Shown: positions 1-5,468 of the stretch, piece after piece | Numbering within the stretch: the stretch's first letter is position 1 | How the letters are laid out: each line of letters starts with the position of its first letter | DNA from: Rhodospirillales bacterium | GTDB taxonomy: Bacteria; Pseudomonadota; Alphaproteobacteria; Acetobacterales; Acetobacteraceae | Direction of reading: 5' to 3' | NCBI GenBank assembly: GCA_015654825.1 | Contig: JAATGE010000477.1 | Span: 1-5,954 of the forward strand | Length of the DNA stretch: 5,954 nucleotides | Translations under genes and position numbers: made by a program | Notes under the pieces: generated by a model | What the model was told of the DNA's origin: nothing | The model's database searches: none | The model's input: the letters and a program-made list of their open reading frames with translations, nothing else

Positions 1-557
1 GGCACGCCAGGCAGATCGATCTGGCCTATGACGCCGTATTTGGGAGCCTCGGTCAGGGACACTTCGACGTCATTGTCCTCCAGCTCGCCGGCGCGCAGCA
101 TCTTTCTGAACTTGCTCTGGGTTTCGGCCGCGGCGGTGCCGCCGACCAGTGCATCGACAAGTTTTTCTTCCGCGCCCTGCTCGGCCTTCGCCTGCACCTC
201 GCGGCGGCCGGCGTCGCGCAGCATGTTGATGGAGACTTCCACCAGGTCGCGCACGATGCTGTCCACGTCGCGGCCGACATAGCCGACTTCGGTGAACTTC
301 GTTGCCTCAACCTTTAGAAATGGCGCCTGCGCGAGTTTCGCCAGCCGGCGCGCGATCTCCGTTTTGCCGCAGCCGGTCGGCCCTATCATCAGGATGTTCT
401 TCGGCACCACTTCCTCGCGCAAACCCTCCGGCAATTGCACGCGGCGCCAGCGGTTGCGCAGCGCGATCGCAACCGCGCGCTTGGCGTCATCCTGACCAAC
501 AATGAAACGATCGAGCTCGGAGACGATCTCCCGCGGGCTCATGGTGGGCACGTCCAC
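1..557 (-). CDS. hslU: HslU, ATPase subunit of the HslVU protease (N-terminal part, cut by window edge)
   Basis: HslU is the AAA+ unfoldase ring that feeds substrates into the HslV peptidase in the cytoplasm. About 185 N-terminal residues are visible, and the frame is still open at the left edge. Counting from the GTG start, the family opening [16 protein letters not shown] lies at residues 7-22. The Walker A motif GPTGCGKT is at 59-66 and the pore-loop motif GYVG at 92-95. The insertion (I) domain begins after about residue 110. The GTG at 557-555 directly abuts the hslV stop codon and has a well-placed Shine-Dalgarno sequence inside the end of hslV. The ATG at 542-540 (MSPREIV) is the alternative start but has no ribosome binding site at a usable distance. 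The gene is in an operon with hslV. Family identity is certain; only the start is open. Confidence 0.97.
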   Translation of the reverse strand, partial: MDVPTMSPREIVSELDRFIVGQDDAKRAVAIALRNRWRRVQLPEGLREEVVPKNILMIGPTGCGKTEIARRLAKLAQAPFLKVEATKFTEVGYVGRDVDSIVRDLVEVSINMLRDAGRREVQAKAEQGAEEKLVDALVGGTAAAETQSKFRKMLRAGELEDNDVEVSLTEAPKYGVIGQIDLPGV

Positions 558-1124
558 TTACAGCACCTCAACAATGATAGAGTGATTGGTATAGACGCAG
601 ATGTCGGCGGCAATCCCGAGCGACCGGCGGGCGATCTCCTCGGCCGAAAGCCCCTCGACCGAAATCAGCGCCCGTGCCGCGGCCAGCGCGTAGTTGCCGC
701 CGGAGCCGATCGCAATGACGCCATCCTCCGGCTCCAGCACGTCGCCGGTGCCGGTTAGCGTGAACGAACGGTCCTTGTCGGCGACGGCCATCATCGCCTC
801 CAGCCGGCGCAGATAGCGGTCGGTGCGCCAGTCCTTCGCCAACTCGACGCAGGCGCGCTCAAGCTGGTTCGGAAACCGCTCCAGCTTGGCCTCGAGCCGC
901 TCCAGTAACGTGAACGCGTCCGCCGTGGCGCCGGCAAAGCCGGTAATCACGTGGCCGCCGCTGCCAATCCGGCGCACCTTCTTGGCGTTGCCCTTAATCA
1001 CGGTCTGACCCATCGTCACCTGGCCGTCGCCGGCCATAGCCACCTGCCCGCCGTGCCGGACGCAGAGGATCGTGGTGCCGTGCCAGCCTGTCGGGTCGGT
1101 GCTGGCGGAAGGAATTGTTTGCAT
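558..1124 (-). CDS. hslV: HslV, peptidase subunit of the HslVU protease
   Basis: HslV is the threonine peptidase (proteasome-beta fold) that forms a double-hexamer chamber capped by HslU and degrades misfolded and regulatory proteins. The protein has 188 residues. The motif [10 protein letters not shown] is at 14-23, so autoprocessing after Gly16 would free Thr17 as the catalytic N-terminal nucleophile. Counting from Thr17, the helper residues Asp17 and Lys33 of the mature enzyme fall on Asp33 (in AGDGQ) and Lys49 (in GNAKK). The segments [30 protein letters not shown] and [14 protein letters not shown] are hallmark HslV stretches. The predicted propeptide of 16 residues is longer than the single Met removed in E. 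coli, as is common in alphaproteobacteria. The ATG at 1124 is chosen because the frame upstream offers only a TTG at 1187 with no ribosome binding site. It is the first gene of the hslVU operon. Confidence 0.97.
   Translation of the reverse strand: MQTIPSASTDPTGWHGTTILCVRHGGQVAMAGDGQVTMGQTVIKGNAKKVRRIGSGGHVITGFAGATADAFTLLERLEAKLERFPNQLERACVELAKDWRTDRYLRRLEAMMAVADKDRSFTLTGTGDVLEPEDGVIAIGSGGNYALAAARALISVEGLSAEEIARRSLGIAADICVYTNHSIIVEVL
564..569 (-). promoter_or_regulatory. Ribosome binding site of hslU inside the hslV 3' end
   Basis: The minus strand reads GAGGTG, six bases that can pair with the 16S rRNA tail. It ends six bases before GTG 557-555, and the spacer contains the hslV TAA. It supports the GTG start over the ATG at 542, which lacks such a site, and suggests translational coupling of hslU to hslV. 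Confidence 0.6.
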
Positions 1125-1132
1125 GGTGCCGC

Positions 1133-1161
1133 TAAATGGGACGCCCACCGCCGGGCGCAAG
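1133..1161 (-). promoter_or_regulatory. Candidate sigma-32 (heat-shock) promoter of hslVU
   Basis: On the minus strand CTTGCGC (1161-1155) and CCCATTTA (1140-1133) are separated by 14 bases. The sigma-32 consensus is roughly CTTGAAA, 11-16 bases, then CCCCATNT. hslVU is a classic sigma-32 operon. The -10 end lies only eight bases from the hslV ATG, so transcription would start about at the start codon. This fits the absence of a Shine-Dalgarno sequence there. The -35 match is partial (CTTG plus one further C in the wrong place). Confidence 0.45.
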
Positions 1162-1255
1162 CCGCCCCGGGCTTGGCCTGGTATCAAGCGGGCAGCGAGT
1201 GCGTGGGCAAGGCCGAGTTGCCCCCCTCCCTGTCCTCCGACTGATTAAGCAGGTT

Positions 1256-1301
1256 CTAAGGACTTGTCCTTAGCGGGGGTCCAGGGGGCAGAGCCCCCTG
1301 G
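1256..1301 (-). repeat. Two-hairpin palindromic repeat, copy 1, behind the GGDEF-EAL gene (possible terminator)
   Basis: Two perfect inverted repeats lie in tandem. One is a 9-bp stem at 1281-1289 and 1293-1301 with a 3-base loop; the other is an 8-bp stem at 1256-1263 and 1266-1273 with a 2-base loop. A linker reading GGACCCC-C on the minus strand joins them. The element starts 15 bases after the stop of the 1317-2819 gene. The GC-rich hairpin and linker are closely related to the element at 5909-5951 and have the same orientation relative to the preceding gene. No T-run follows, so any terminator role would be intrinsic-like at best or would protect the 3' end. Similar GC-rich palindromes are, to my knowledge, frequent between genes in Acetobacteraceae. 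Confidence 0.8.
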
Positions 1302-1316
1302 CCTTCCTTCACCCGA

Positions 1317-2819
1317 TCAACCCCGGGCGAATTGCGGCACCGCGGCCGCGGGCACGGGGGGGGAGAACAGGTAGCCCTGGGCGAAATTGCAGCCCATGTC
1401 GCGTAGCCGGGCGGCCGCTGCCTCGGTCTCCACGCCTTCGGCCGTGACGCTGACGCCGAGGCTTGCGCCGAGGGCCAGCATGGCGCGCACGCAGGCTTCA
1501 GTGCGGCTGTCGTTGAGCATGTCCTTGATGAAGGTCTTGTCGATCTTAATGCGATCGAACGGGATATCCCGCAGATGCAGGAAGTTCGCGTAACCGGTGC
1601 CGAAATCGTCAAGCACGACCTTGACGCCGCCGCGGTGCATGGCGTGCACCACATCGCGGGCCAGCTCCATGTCCTTGATCAATGCGTTCTCGGTCAGTTC
1701 CAGCTCGATCCGCTTCGGGTCCAGCATGTTGGCGGGAACTTGCGTCGGGTCGCGGACGAACTCGACCAGTTCGCGCAGCTGGGTCGGGGACGCGTTGAAC
1801 GCGAACGTCCAGGCTTGGGGCCAGTTACGGGCATCCTCGATCACCTGGCGCAGCAGGGACAGGCTGAGTTCGGCGCACAGCCGCTGCTCCTCCGCCAGGG
1901 GGATGAAATTGTCCGGTGCCAGCACGCCGCGCGCCGGGTGGTGCCATCGCGCCAGGACTTCGAAGCCGGCGACGCTGCCGTCGGCGAGGTCGACGATCGG
2001 CTGGTAGTAGGGGACCACTTCGCCGGCGGCGAGCGCCGCTCGGAACTCCGCCCGCAGTTCCGACCGCGCTTCCACGGTGGAGGCCAGTGCCGGCTCGAAC
2101 ATATAGGCACCGCCGCCGGCGGCCTTGGCTTGCTGCAGGGCGAGCTCGGCCGCACGTATTGCGCCTTCGAAACTGTTGCCATGATCGGGCAACATGGCTG
2201 CCCCGATGCTGACCGGCAGCTCAAATCGGCGACCCGCCAGCGCGAACGGCGCCGACAGGCCGCGCAGCAGCAGTCCGGCCTCGCTTTGCAACGTCGCCGC
2301 ATCGATGCCGGGAACCAGCACGCCGAATTCATCGCCGCGCAGCCGAGCCAGGTGCGATGTTACGGGGGCGAGGCTTGCCAGGCTGCCGGCGAACTCCTGC
2401 AACAGCACCTCGCCGATGCTGCTGCTGTCGCCATGCGGTACGGTGCGCAGGCCATCCACGTCCATAACCAGCAGGCCGCCCGGCAGGCCGGCCGCCAGCA
2501 TGGCGCTGATGGCATCGTGGAATGCCGCACGGCTGGGCAAGCCGGTCAGCGCGTCCAGCAGCTCGGGCTTCGCGGCGGCGAGTGGCGGGCTGGCTGTCGT
2601 TTGTCGTGGACGCTGCAGGAGATCCAGGAACGAGAGGCCCAGCACGCCGACCACGCCGAATAACAGCACCGCATCGAGATGCCATGCCGGAAACATTTTG
2701 CGAAGCGAACGCATTGCCGCGAGGGGTTCGCGCCTGGCCGCCACCAGTCCGACGCCGAGCAGCGTCGTGCAGGTCACGATCAGCGCGGCTCTTGCGAAAC
2801 GGTGCGACAGACTCGGCAT
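1317..2819 (-). CDS. Membrane-anchored GGDEF-EAL protein, predicted c-di-GMP phosphodiesterase
   Basis: The protein has 500 residues. Two hydrophobic segments (about 10-28 and 49-67) anchor it in the inner membrane, with the signalling domains predicted in the cytoplasm. There is no PAS or HAMP sensor. The GGDEF domain spans about 88-242, with signature RGDEF at 161-165. Its substrate region at 120-140 has lost the conserved Asn and Asp (PH in place of ND) and the GH pair. No RxxD inhibitory site is present five residues upstream. The EAL domain spans about 252-497 and keeps the expected catalytic set. This includes EVLAR (Glu287), Asn342 in NASPTQL, Glu377 in ELTEN, Asp404-Asp405 in DDFGTG, Lys425 in KIDK, Glu461 in AEGVET and Gln481 in QGY. 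It therefore most likely hydrolyses c-di-GMP, with the GGDEF domain inactive or acting as a GTP sensor. It is a single gene, transcribed toward hslV but separated from it by a repeat. Confidence 0.93.
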   Translation of the reverse strand: MPSLSHRFARAALIVTCTTLLGVGLVAARREPLAAMRSLRKMFPAWHLDAVLLFGVVGVLGLSFLDLLQRPRQTTASPPLAAAKPELLDALTGLPSRAAFHDAISAMLAAGLPGGLLVMDVDGLRTVPHGDSSSIGEVLLQEFAGSLASLAPVTSHLARLRGDEFGVLVPGIDAATLQSEAGLLLRGLSAPFALAGRRFELPVSIGAAMLPDHGNSFEGAIRAAELALQQAKAAGGGAYMFEPALASTVEARSELRAEFRAALAAGEVVPYYQPIVDLADGSVAGFEVLARWHHPARGVLAPDNFIPLAEEQRLCAELSLSLLRQVIEDARNWPQAWTFAFNASPTQLRELVEFVRDPTQVPANMLDPKRIELELTENALIKDMELARDVVHAMHRGGVKVVLDDFGTGYANFLHLRDIPFDRIKIDKTFIKDMLNDSRTEACVRAMLALGASLGVSVTAEGVETEAAAARLRDMGCNFAQGYLFSPPVPAAAVPQFARG

Positions 2820-2877
2820 GCGTGGTCCGTCCAGGGCATTCGCCCCCGCGGTGCCGTAATGGTCCGCGAAGACAATT

Positions 2878-2905
2878 TATCTATCTTAGAACAGAACGAA
2901 CGCAA
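2878..2905 (-). promoter_or_regulatory. Candidate sigma-70 promoter of the GGDEF-EAL gene
   Basis: The minus strand reads TTGCGT (2905-2900), a 16-base spacer, then TAGATA (2883-2878) in a locally AT-rich patch. This would give a leader of roughly 50 bases to the ATG at 2819. The call rests on consensus resemblance only. Confidence 0.35.
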
Positions 2906-2933
2906 GGGTGGTAAGTCGAATTGCAGACATGAT

Positions 2934-2952
2934 TTTCGCGCGTGGCGCGAAA
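2934..2952. repeat. Perfect 8-bp inverted repeat upstream of the GGDEF-EAL promoter
   Basis: TTTCGCGC (2934-2941), GTG, then GCGCGAAA (2945-2952). It lies about 28 bases upstream of the proposed -35 box. Its position and symmetry fit an operator for a dimeric regulator, or an RNA hairpin. Which of these it is cannot be told from the sequence alone. Confidence 0.55.
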
Positions 2953-2996
2953 CACACATGAAGCGGCTGCTCCGCCCACCCCCAAGCGGAACACAC

Positions 2997-3017
2997 GACG
3001 GCGGACCCACCGCCGTC
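2997..3017. repeat. Perfect 8-bp GC-rich inverted repeat
   Basis: GACGGCGG (2997-3004), a 5-base loop, then CCGCCGTC (3010-3017). It would form a stable hairpin on either strand. No T-run follows on either strand, so a standard intrinsic terminator is unlikely. It is unrelated in sequence to the two-hairpin repeats at 1256 and 5909. Confidence 0.55.
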
Positions 3018-3209
3018 CGGCACAATGCCTACCAAAGCGGTAGCGTTTCGTTACAGCGCCCAGAGCAAAAATAAAATCAGTCTCGACTCTATCCGTCCAG
3101 TCGTGCGCGGCGCTGCCGTGTATCATTTTCCGCACGAAGCTGCCGGACGACCCGGCGCGCATATGGTCGGCCCGAATGCTGCAACGGTCGCCAATTCAGG
3201 TGTTCAATA

Positions 3210-3662
3210 TTACGCCTGCCGCCGTTCGGCAAAGAACGCACGTAGCAACGACGCCGCCTCCCGCTCGCGCAGGCCGCCAATCACTTCGGGCCGATGTAAA
3301 TTCGCCGCCGTCTCGAATACCCGCGGCCCGTGCTCGATGCCGCCGCCCTTCGTATCATAAGCCCCGAACAGGACGCGACGCACCCGGAACAACCCGGCGG
3401 CGGTCGCGCACATCGGGCAGGGCTCCAGCGTCACCCACAGATCGCACCCGGTCAGCCGCGGCGAGCCCAATACTGCGCCCGCCGCCCGCAGCGCCAGTAA
3501 TTCGGCGTGCGCCGCGGCATCGCAGTCGGCTTCCACCTGGTTGCCCGCGACCGCCAGCACGGCACCGTCGGGGCCGGTCACCACGGCGCCGACCGGCACC
3601 TCGCCGCGCGCCGCCGCGGCCCGAGCCGCCTCCAGTGCAAGATCCATCGGTGTTGGCGTCAT
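3210..3662 (-). CDS. tadA: tRNA adenosine(34) deaminase TadA
   Basis: TadA is a zinc-dependent deaminase that converts wobble adenosine-34 of tRNA-Arg(ACG) to inosine in the cytoplasm. The protein has 150 residues, a normal length for the family. The zinc site is complete: HAE at 52-54 (His52 ligand, Glu54 proton shuttle) and PCPMC at 81-85 (Cys82 and Cys85). The opening ARGEVPVGAVV (18-28), Asn41 in AGN, PRLTGCDLWVTLEPC and FGAYDTKGGG are all TadA-like. The usual DPTAHAE is DAAAHAE here, a small departure next to the zinc ligand. A paralogous nucleoside deaminase is therefore the alternative, though much less likely. The ATG at 3662 is chosen for its ribosome binding site; a TTG at 3680 lies upstream in frame, and an ATG at 3647 is a later option. 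It is divergent from the hydrolase-rluB pair. Confidence 0.87.
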   Translation of the reverse strand: MTPTPMDLALEAARAAAARGEVPVGAVVTGPDGAVLAVAGNQVEADCDAAAHAELLALRAAGAVLGSPRLTGCDLWVTLEPCPMCATAAGLFRVRRVLFGAYDTKGGGIEHGPRVFETAANLHRPEVIGGLREREAASLLRAFFAERRQA

Positions 3663-3668
3663 TGTCCG

Positions 3669-3673
3669 ACCTC
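3669..3673 (-). promoter_or_regulatory. Ribosome binding site of tadA
   Basis: The minus strand reads GAGGT, six bases before ATG 3662-3660. It favours that ATG over the in-frame TTG at 3680 and the ATG at 3647. Confidence 0.55.
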
Positions 3674-3687
3674 GCGCCAAACGAAAG

Positions 3688-3782
3688 CCAAATTAACAAA
3701 GGTTCTCTGGTTGTTTTTTTCAAAAAGCACAAGAAAAAGTGCTTCTTTTTGAACAAAGAAGCAAAAACTTTTGTGAATGGGG
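3688..3782. repeat. AT-rich imperfect palindrome of about 95 bp (MITE- or REP-like)
   Basis: This lies in the divergent gap between tadA and the C26 hydrolase and is strikingly AT-rich inside GC-rich DNA. The outer arms ACAAAGGTT (3696-3704) and AACTTTTGT (3766-3774) pair over nine positions with one G-T wobble. The inner stem AAGCAC (3725-3730) pairs with GTGCTT (3739-3744) around an 8-base loop. Between them the arms pair imperfectly (CTTTTTGAA on both arms read outward). It encodes no protein of its own. I recall similar T/A-rich palindromes between genes in Acetobacteraceae, but that needs a genome search. Confidence 0.7.
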
Positions 3783-3895
3783 CCTTGTCGTCCGACGCCA
3801 GTTGGGGCGGGCGCTGGCGGTTTGCAAATGCGATTGCCCTGGCCTCGCGCCCAATACCCCTGGGCACCGGCCGCGCGTGGCAGTACCACACACCC

Positions 3896-4615
3896 ATGCG
3901 CGCCATGCCCCGCCCCCGTATCGGCCTCACGCTGGATGCCGAAAAGCCCGGCGGCTACTCCGCCTACCCCTGGTATGCGCTGCGCACCAACTATGCGGAA
4001 GCGATCGCGGCGGCGGGCGGCCTGCCGCTGGCGCTGCCGCATTTGCCGGACCACGCCGACGGGATGCTGGACGCGATCGACGCGCTGGTGGTCACCGGCG
4101 GCGCGTTCGATGTTGCCCCCGCGCTCTACGGCGATGCGGCAACCCACGCCAGCGTCAGCCTGAAGCAGGGACGCACCGAGGCCGAGCTTTCGCTGCTGCG
4201 CGGTGCCATCGCCCGTGGCATGCCGGTGCTGGGCATCTGCGGCGGCGAGCAGTTGCTGGCCGTGGCGTTGGGCGGAACGCTGATCCAGCACATTCCGGAC
4301 AGCGTGGCGGATGCCCTGCCGCATGAGCAGCCCAACCCGCGCCACGAGCCTGGCCATACCGTGCAGATCGTGCGCGGCACCCGCCTGCACGGCATCGTCC
4401 GCGCCGACGCGATGCAGGTGAATTCCTCCCATCACCAGGCGGTCCTGGCGCCCGGCCATGCCACCGTCAACGCCACCGCGCCGGACGGCGTCATCGAAGG
4501 CATCGAGGCGCCGGGCGATGCGTTTTGCATCGGCGTGCAGTGGCACCCGGAATTCCTGATCGACCAAGGCGACCCGCGGCTGTTCGCGGCCCTGATCGAA
4601 GCCGCCCGCTCATGA
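3896..4615 (+). CDS. C26-family class I glutamine amidotransferase-like hydrolase
   Basis: The protein has 239 residues and resembles gamma-glutamyl-gamma-aminobutyrate hydrolases (PuuD group, peptidase C26), which cleave gamma-glutamyl amide bonds in the cytoplasm. The nucleophile elbow is LGICGGEQ (112-119, Cys115), followed by LGGTLIQHIP. VNSSHHQAV (175-183) is a family signature. VQWHPE (214-219) supplies His217 and Glu219, completing the triad. IGLTLD (9-14) and VVTGG (65-69) are the expected N-terminal strands. It has a normal family length for a single-domain hydrolase. The ATG at 3896 is chosen because homology begins at MPRPRIGLTLD; a second ATG at 3905 is equally possible, and neither has a good Shine-Dalgarno site. 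The frame is open far upstream through the AT-rich palindrome, but that part is not protein-like. The stop overlaps the next start by four bases. The real substrate is unknown; no polyamine genes are nearby. Confidence 0.88.
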   Translation: MRAMPRPRIGLTLDAEKPGGYSAYPWYALRTNYAEAIAAAGGLPLALPHLPDHADGMLDAIDALVVTGGAFDVAPALYGDAATHASVSLKQGRTEAELSLLRGAIARGMPVLGICGGEQLLAVALGGTLIQHIPDSVADALPHEQPNPRHEPGHTVQIVRGTRLHGIVRADAMQVNSSHHQAVLAPGHATVNATAPDGVIEGIEAPGDAFCIGVQWHPEFLIDQGDPRLFAALIEAARS

Positions 4616-5361
4616 CCGAGGCGGGCCCCGACGCGCCTCCGCCCCGCGAAGGTGAGCGCATCGCCAAATGGCTCGCCCGCGCCGGCGTCGCCAGCCGGCG
4701 CGACGCCGAGCGCCTGCTCACCGAAGGCCGCGTCAGCCTGAACAACGCGCGCGTCGAGCACCCCGCGACGTTCGTCAGTCCCGGCGATATCGTGCAGGTC
4801 AACGGCACGGTGATCGACAATCCGGAGCGCACCCGCCTGTGGCGCTACCACAAGCCGGACGGCCTGATGACGACGCACAAGGACCCGAAGGGGCGGCCGA
4901 CGGTGTTCGAAAAGCTGCCGGCCGACCTGCCGCGCGTGGTCAGCGTCGGGCGGCTGGACCTGACCAGCGAGGGCCTGTTGCTGCTGACCAACGACGGCGC
5001 GCTGGCCCGCCGTCTCGAACTCCCGTCCACCGGGTGGCTGCGGCGCTACCGCGTGCGCGTGCACGGCGACGTCAGCGAAGCCGCGCTGAAAAACCTCGCC
5101 CGCGGGCTGGTGATCGACGGCGTTCGTTACGGCCCTATCGAAGCCGGGCTGGATAGCCGCAAGGGCAGCAATGCGTGGCTCACCGTGTCGATCCACGAGG
5201 GCAAGAACCGCGAGATCCGGCGCGTCATGGCGTCGCTGGGGCTGGGTACAACGCGGCTGATCCGTATCGCTTACGGTCCGTTTCAGCTGGGCAACCTCGA
5301 GCGGGGCGCGATCGCCGAGGTGCCGCCACGCGTGTTGCGGGACCAGCTTCCGGCAACGTGA
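4612..5361 (+). CDS. rluB: Pseudouridine synthase of the RsuA/RluB family, probably RluB (23S rRNA)
   Basis: This enzyme isomerises a specific uridine in rRNA to pseudouridine; RluB acts on U2605 of 23S rRNA. The protein has 249 residues. An N-terminal S4 RNA-binding domain covers about 13-60 (ERIAKWLARAGVASRRDAE, then VSLNN). The catalytic domain follows, with the nucleophile Asp116 in VGRLD (112-116), then LTSEGLLLLTNDG. Family segments YHKPDGLMTTHKDPKGRPTVFE (split at 79-100), EGKNREIRR (196-204) and TRLIRIAYGPF (214-224) are present. Many alphaproteobacterial homologues carry a long basic low-complexity C-terminal tail; this one stops right after the domain. It starts at the ATG overlapping the upstream TGA (ATGA), so translation is probably coupled to the C26 hydrolase gene. 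RsuA or another member of the group is the alternative, because specificity cannot be read from motifs alone. Confidence 0.87.
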   Translation: MTEAGPDAPPPREGERIAKWLARAGVASRRDAERLLTEGRVSLNNARVEHPATFVSPGDIVQVNGTVIDNPERTRLWRYHKPDGLMTTHKDPKGRPTVFEKLPADLPRVVSVGRLDLTSEGLLLLTNDGALARRLELPSTGWLRRYRVRVHGDVSEAALKNLARGLVIDGVRYGPIEAGLDSRKGSNAWLTVSIHEGKNREIRRVMASLGLGTTRLIRIAYGPFQLGNLERGAIAEVPPRVLRDQLPAT

Positions 5362-5385
5362 GCGCTAGGACGCCGCGCGGAATGC

Positions 5386-5414
5386 TTGAGCGCGGAGGCC
5401 GGGTTTGCAATACT
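5386..5414 (+). promoter_or_regulatory. Candidate sigma-70 promoter with extended -10 for the cupin gene
   Basis: TTGAGC (5386-5391), a 17-base spacer, then AATACT (5409-5414) preceded by TG at 5406-5407, the extended -10 arrangement. It predicts a start near 5421 and a leader of just under 50 bases. It lies just after the rluB stop, which suggests that the cupin gene is transcribed on its own. Confidence 0.5.
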
Positions 5415-5457
5415 CGCCGCCAGGGAAAACGCCGGCACCGGCCCTGCCACACGACCG

Positions 5458-5463
5458 AGGAGG
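5458..5463 (+). promoter_or_regulatory. Strong ribosome binding site of the cupin gene
   Basis: A perfect AGGAGG with a 5-base spacer to ATG 5469. It fixes the start and excludes the longer in-frame extension that begins inside rluB. It is the best Shine-Dalgarno sequence in the window and implies efficient translation. Confidence 0.85.
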
Positions 5464-5468
5464 GCCCT

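Larger units (their letters stand above)
2820..3209. other. 390-bp intergenic region without a convincing gene
   Basis: This lies between the start of the GGDEF-EAL gene and the end of tadA, both on the minus strand. Open frames that cross it (for example 2881-3162 minus, 93 residues) give Arg-, Cys- and Trp-rich products with no family resemblance and no ribosome binding site. It contains a likely promoter (2878-2905) and two perfect inverted repeats (2934-2952, 2997-3017). It also has a weaker 5-bp stem at 3029-3043 (CTACC, loop, GGTAG) and an AT-rich patch near 3067-3078. On the minus strand that patch becomes a T-rich run (TTTTATTTTT) just after a small AGTC/GACT stem, which is only a weak terminator candidate for tadA. 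I recognise no tRNA, SRP RNA, RNase P RNA, tmRNA or riboswitch. Confidence 0.6.

Noticed and set aside
1125..1187. Longer HslV starting at TTG 1187
   Set aside because: There is no ribosome binding site, the extra 21 residues are unlike HslV, and the extension would cover the heat-shock promoter candidate.
1256..1301. Tandem palindromes considered as a CRISPR fragment or insertion-sequence end
   Set aside because: There is no regular repeat-spacer array, no transposase and no target duplication. The layout is a two-hairpin element behind a gene.
1575..2663. Long plus-strand open frame (362 codons) antisense to the GGDEF-EAL gene
   Set aside because: The product is Gln-, Arg- and Gly-rich without any family resemblance. 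The opposite strand has complete EAL motifs, so this is a GC-rich shadow frame.
2997..3017. GC-rich hairpin considered as an intrinsic terminator of tadA
   Set aside because: There is no T-run after the stem on either strand, and it lies almost 200 bases past the tadA stop.
2881..3162. Minus-strand 93-codon frame in the intergenic region
   Set aside because: There is no ribosome binding site. The composition is rich in Arg, Cys and Trp, and its end falls inside the likely promoter of the next gene.
3176..3895. In-frame upstream extension of the C26 hydrolase (about 240 codons)
   Set aside because: It runs antisense through tadA and the AT-rich palindrome. It reads as Arg-Pro-rich and then Lys-Phe-rich low complexity, and family homology begins only at about 3905.
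3659..4567. Minus-strand open frame (302 codons) opposite the C26 hydrolase
   Set aside because: It is antisense to an intact catalytic-triad gene, and its sequence is Arg-, His- and Gln-rich and not domain-like.
4432..5196. Minus-strand open frame (254 codons) opposite the hydrolase and pseudouridine synthase genes
   Set aside because: It spans the junction of two real genes on the other strand and shows no motif, so it is a shadow frame.
5175..5468. In-frame upstream extension of the cupin gene into rluB
   Set aside because: The ATG at 5469 has a perfect AGGAGG site, and the extension overlaps rluB in another frame with non-protein-like sequence.
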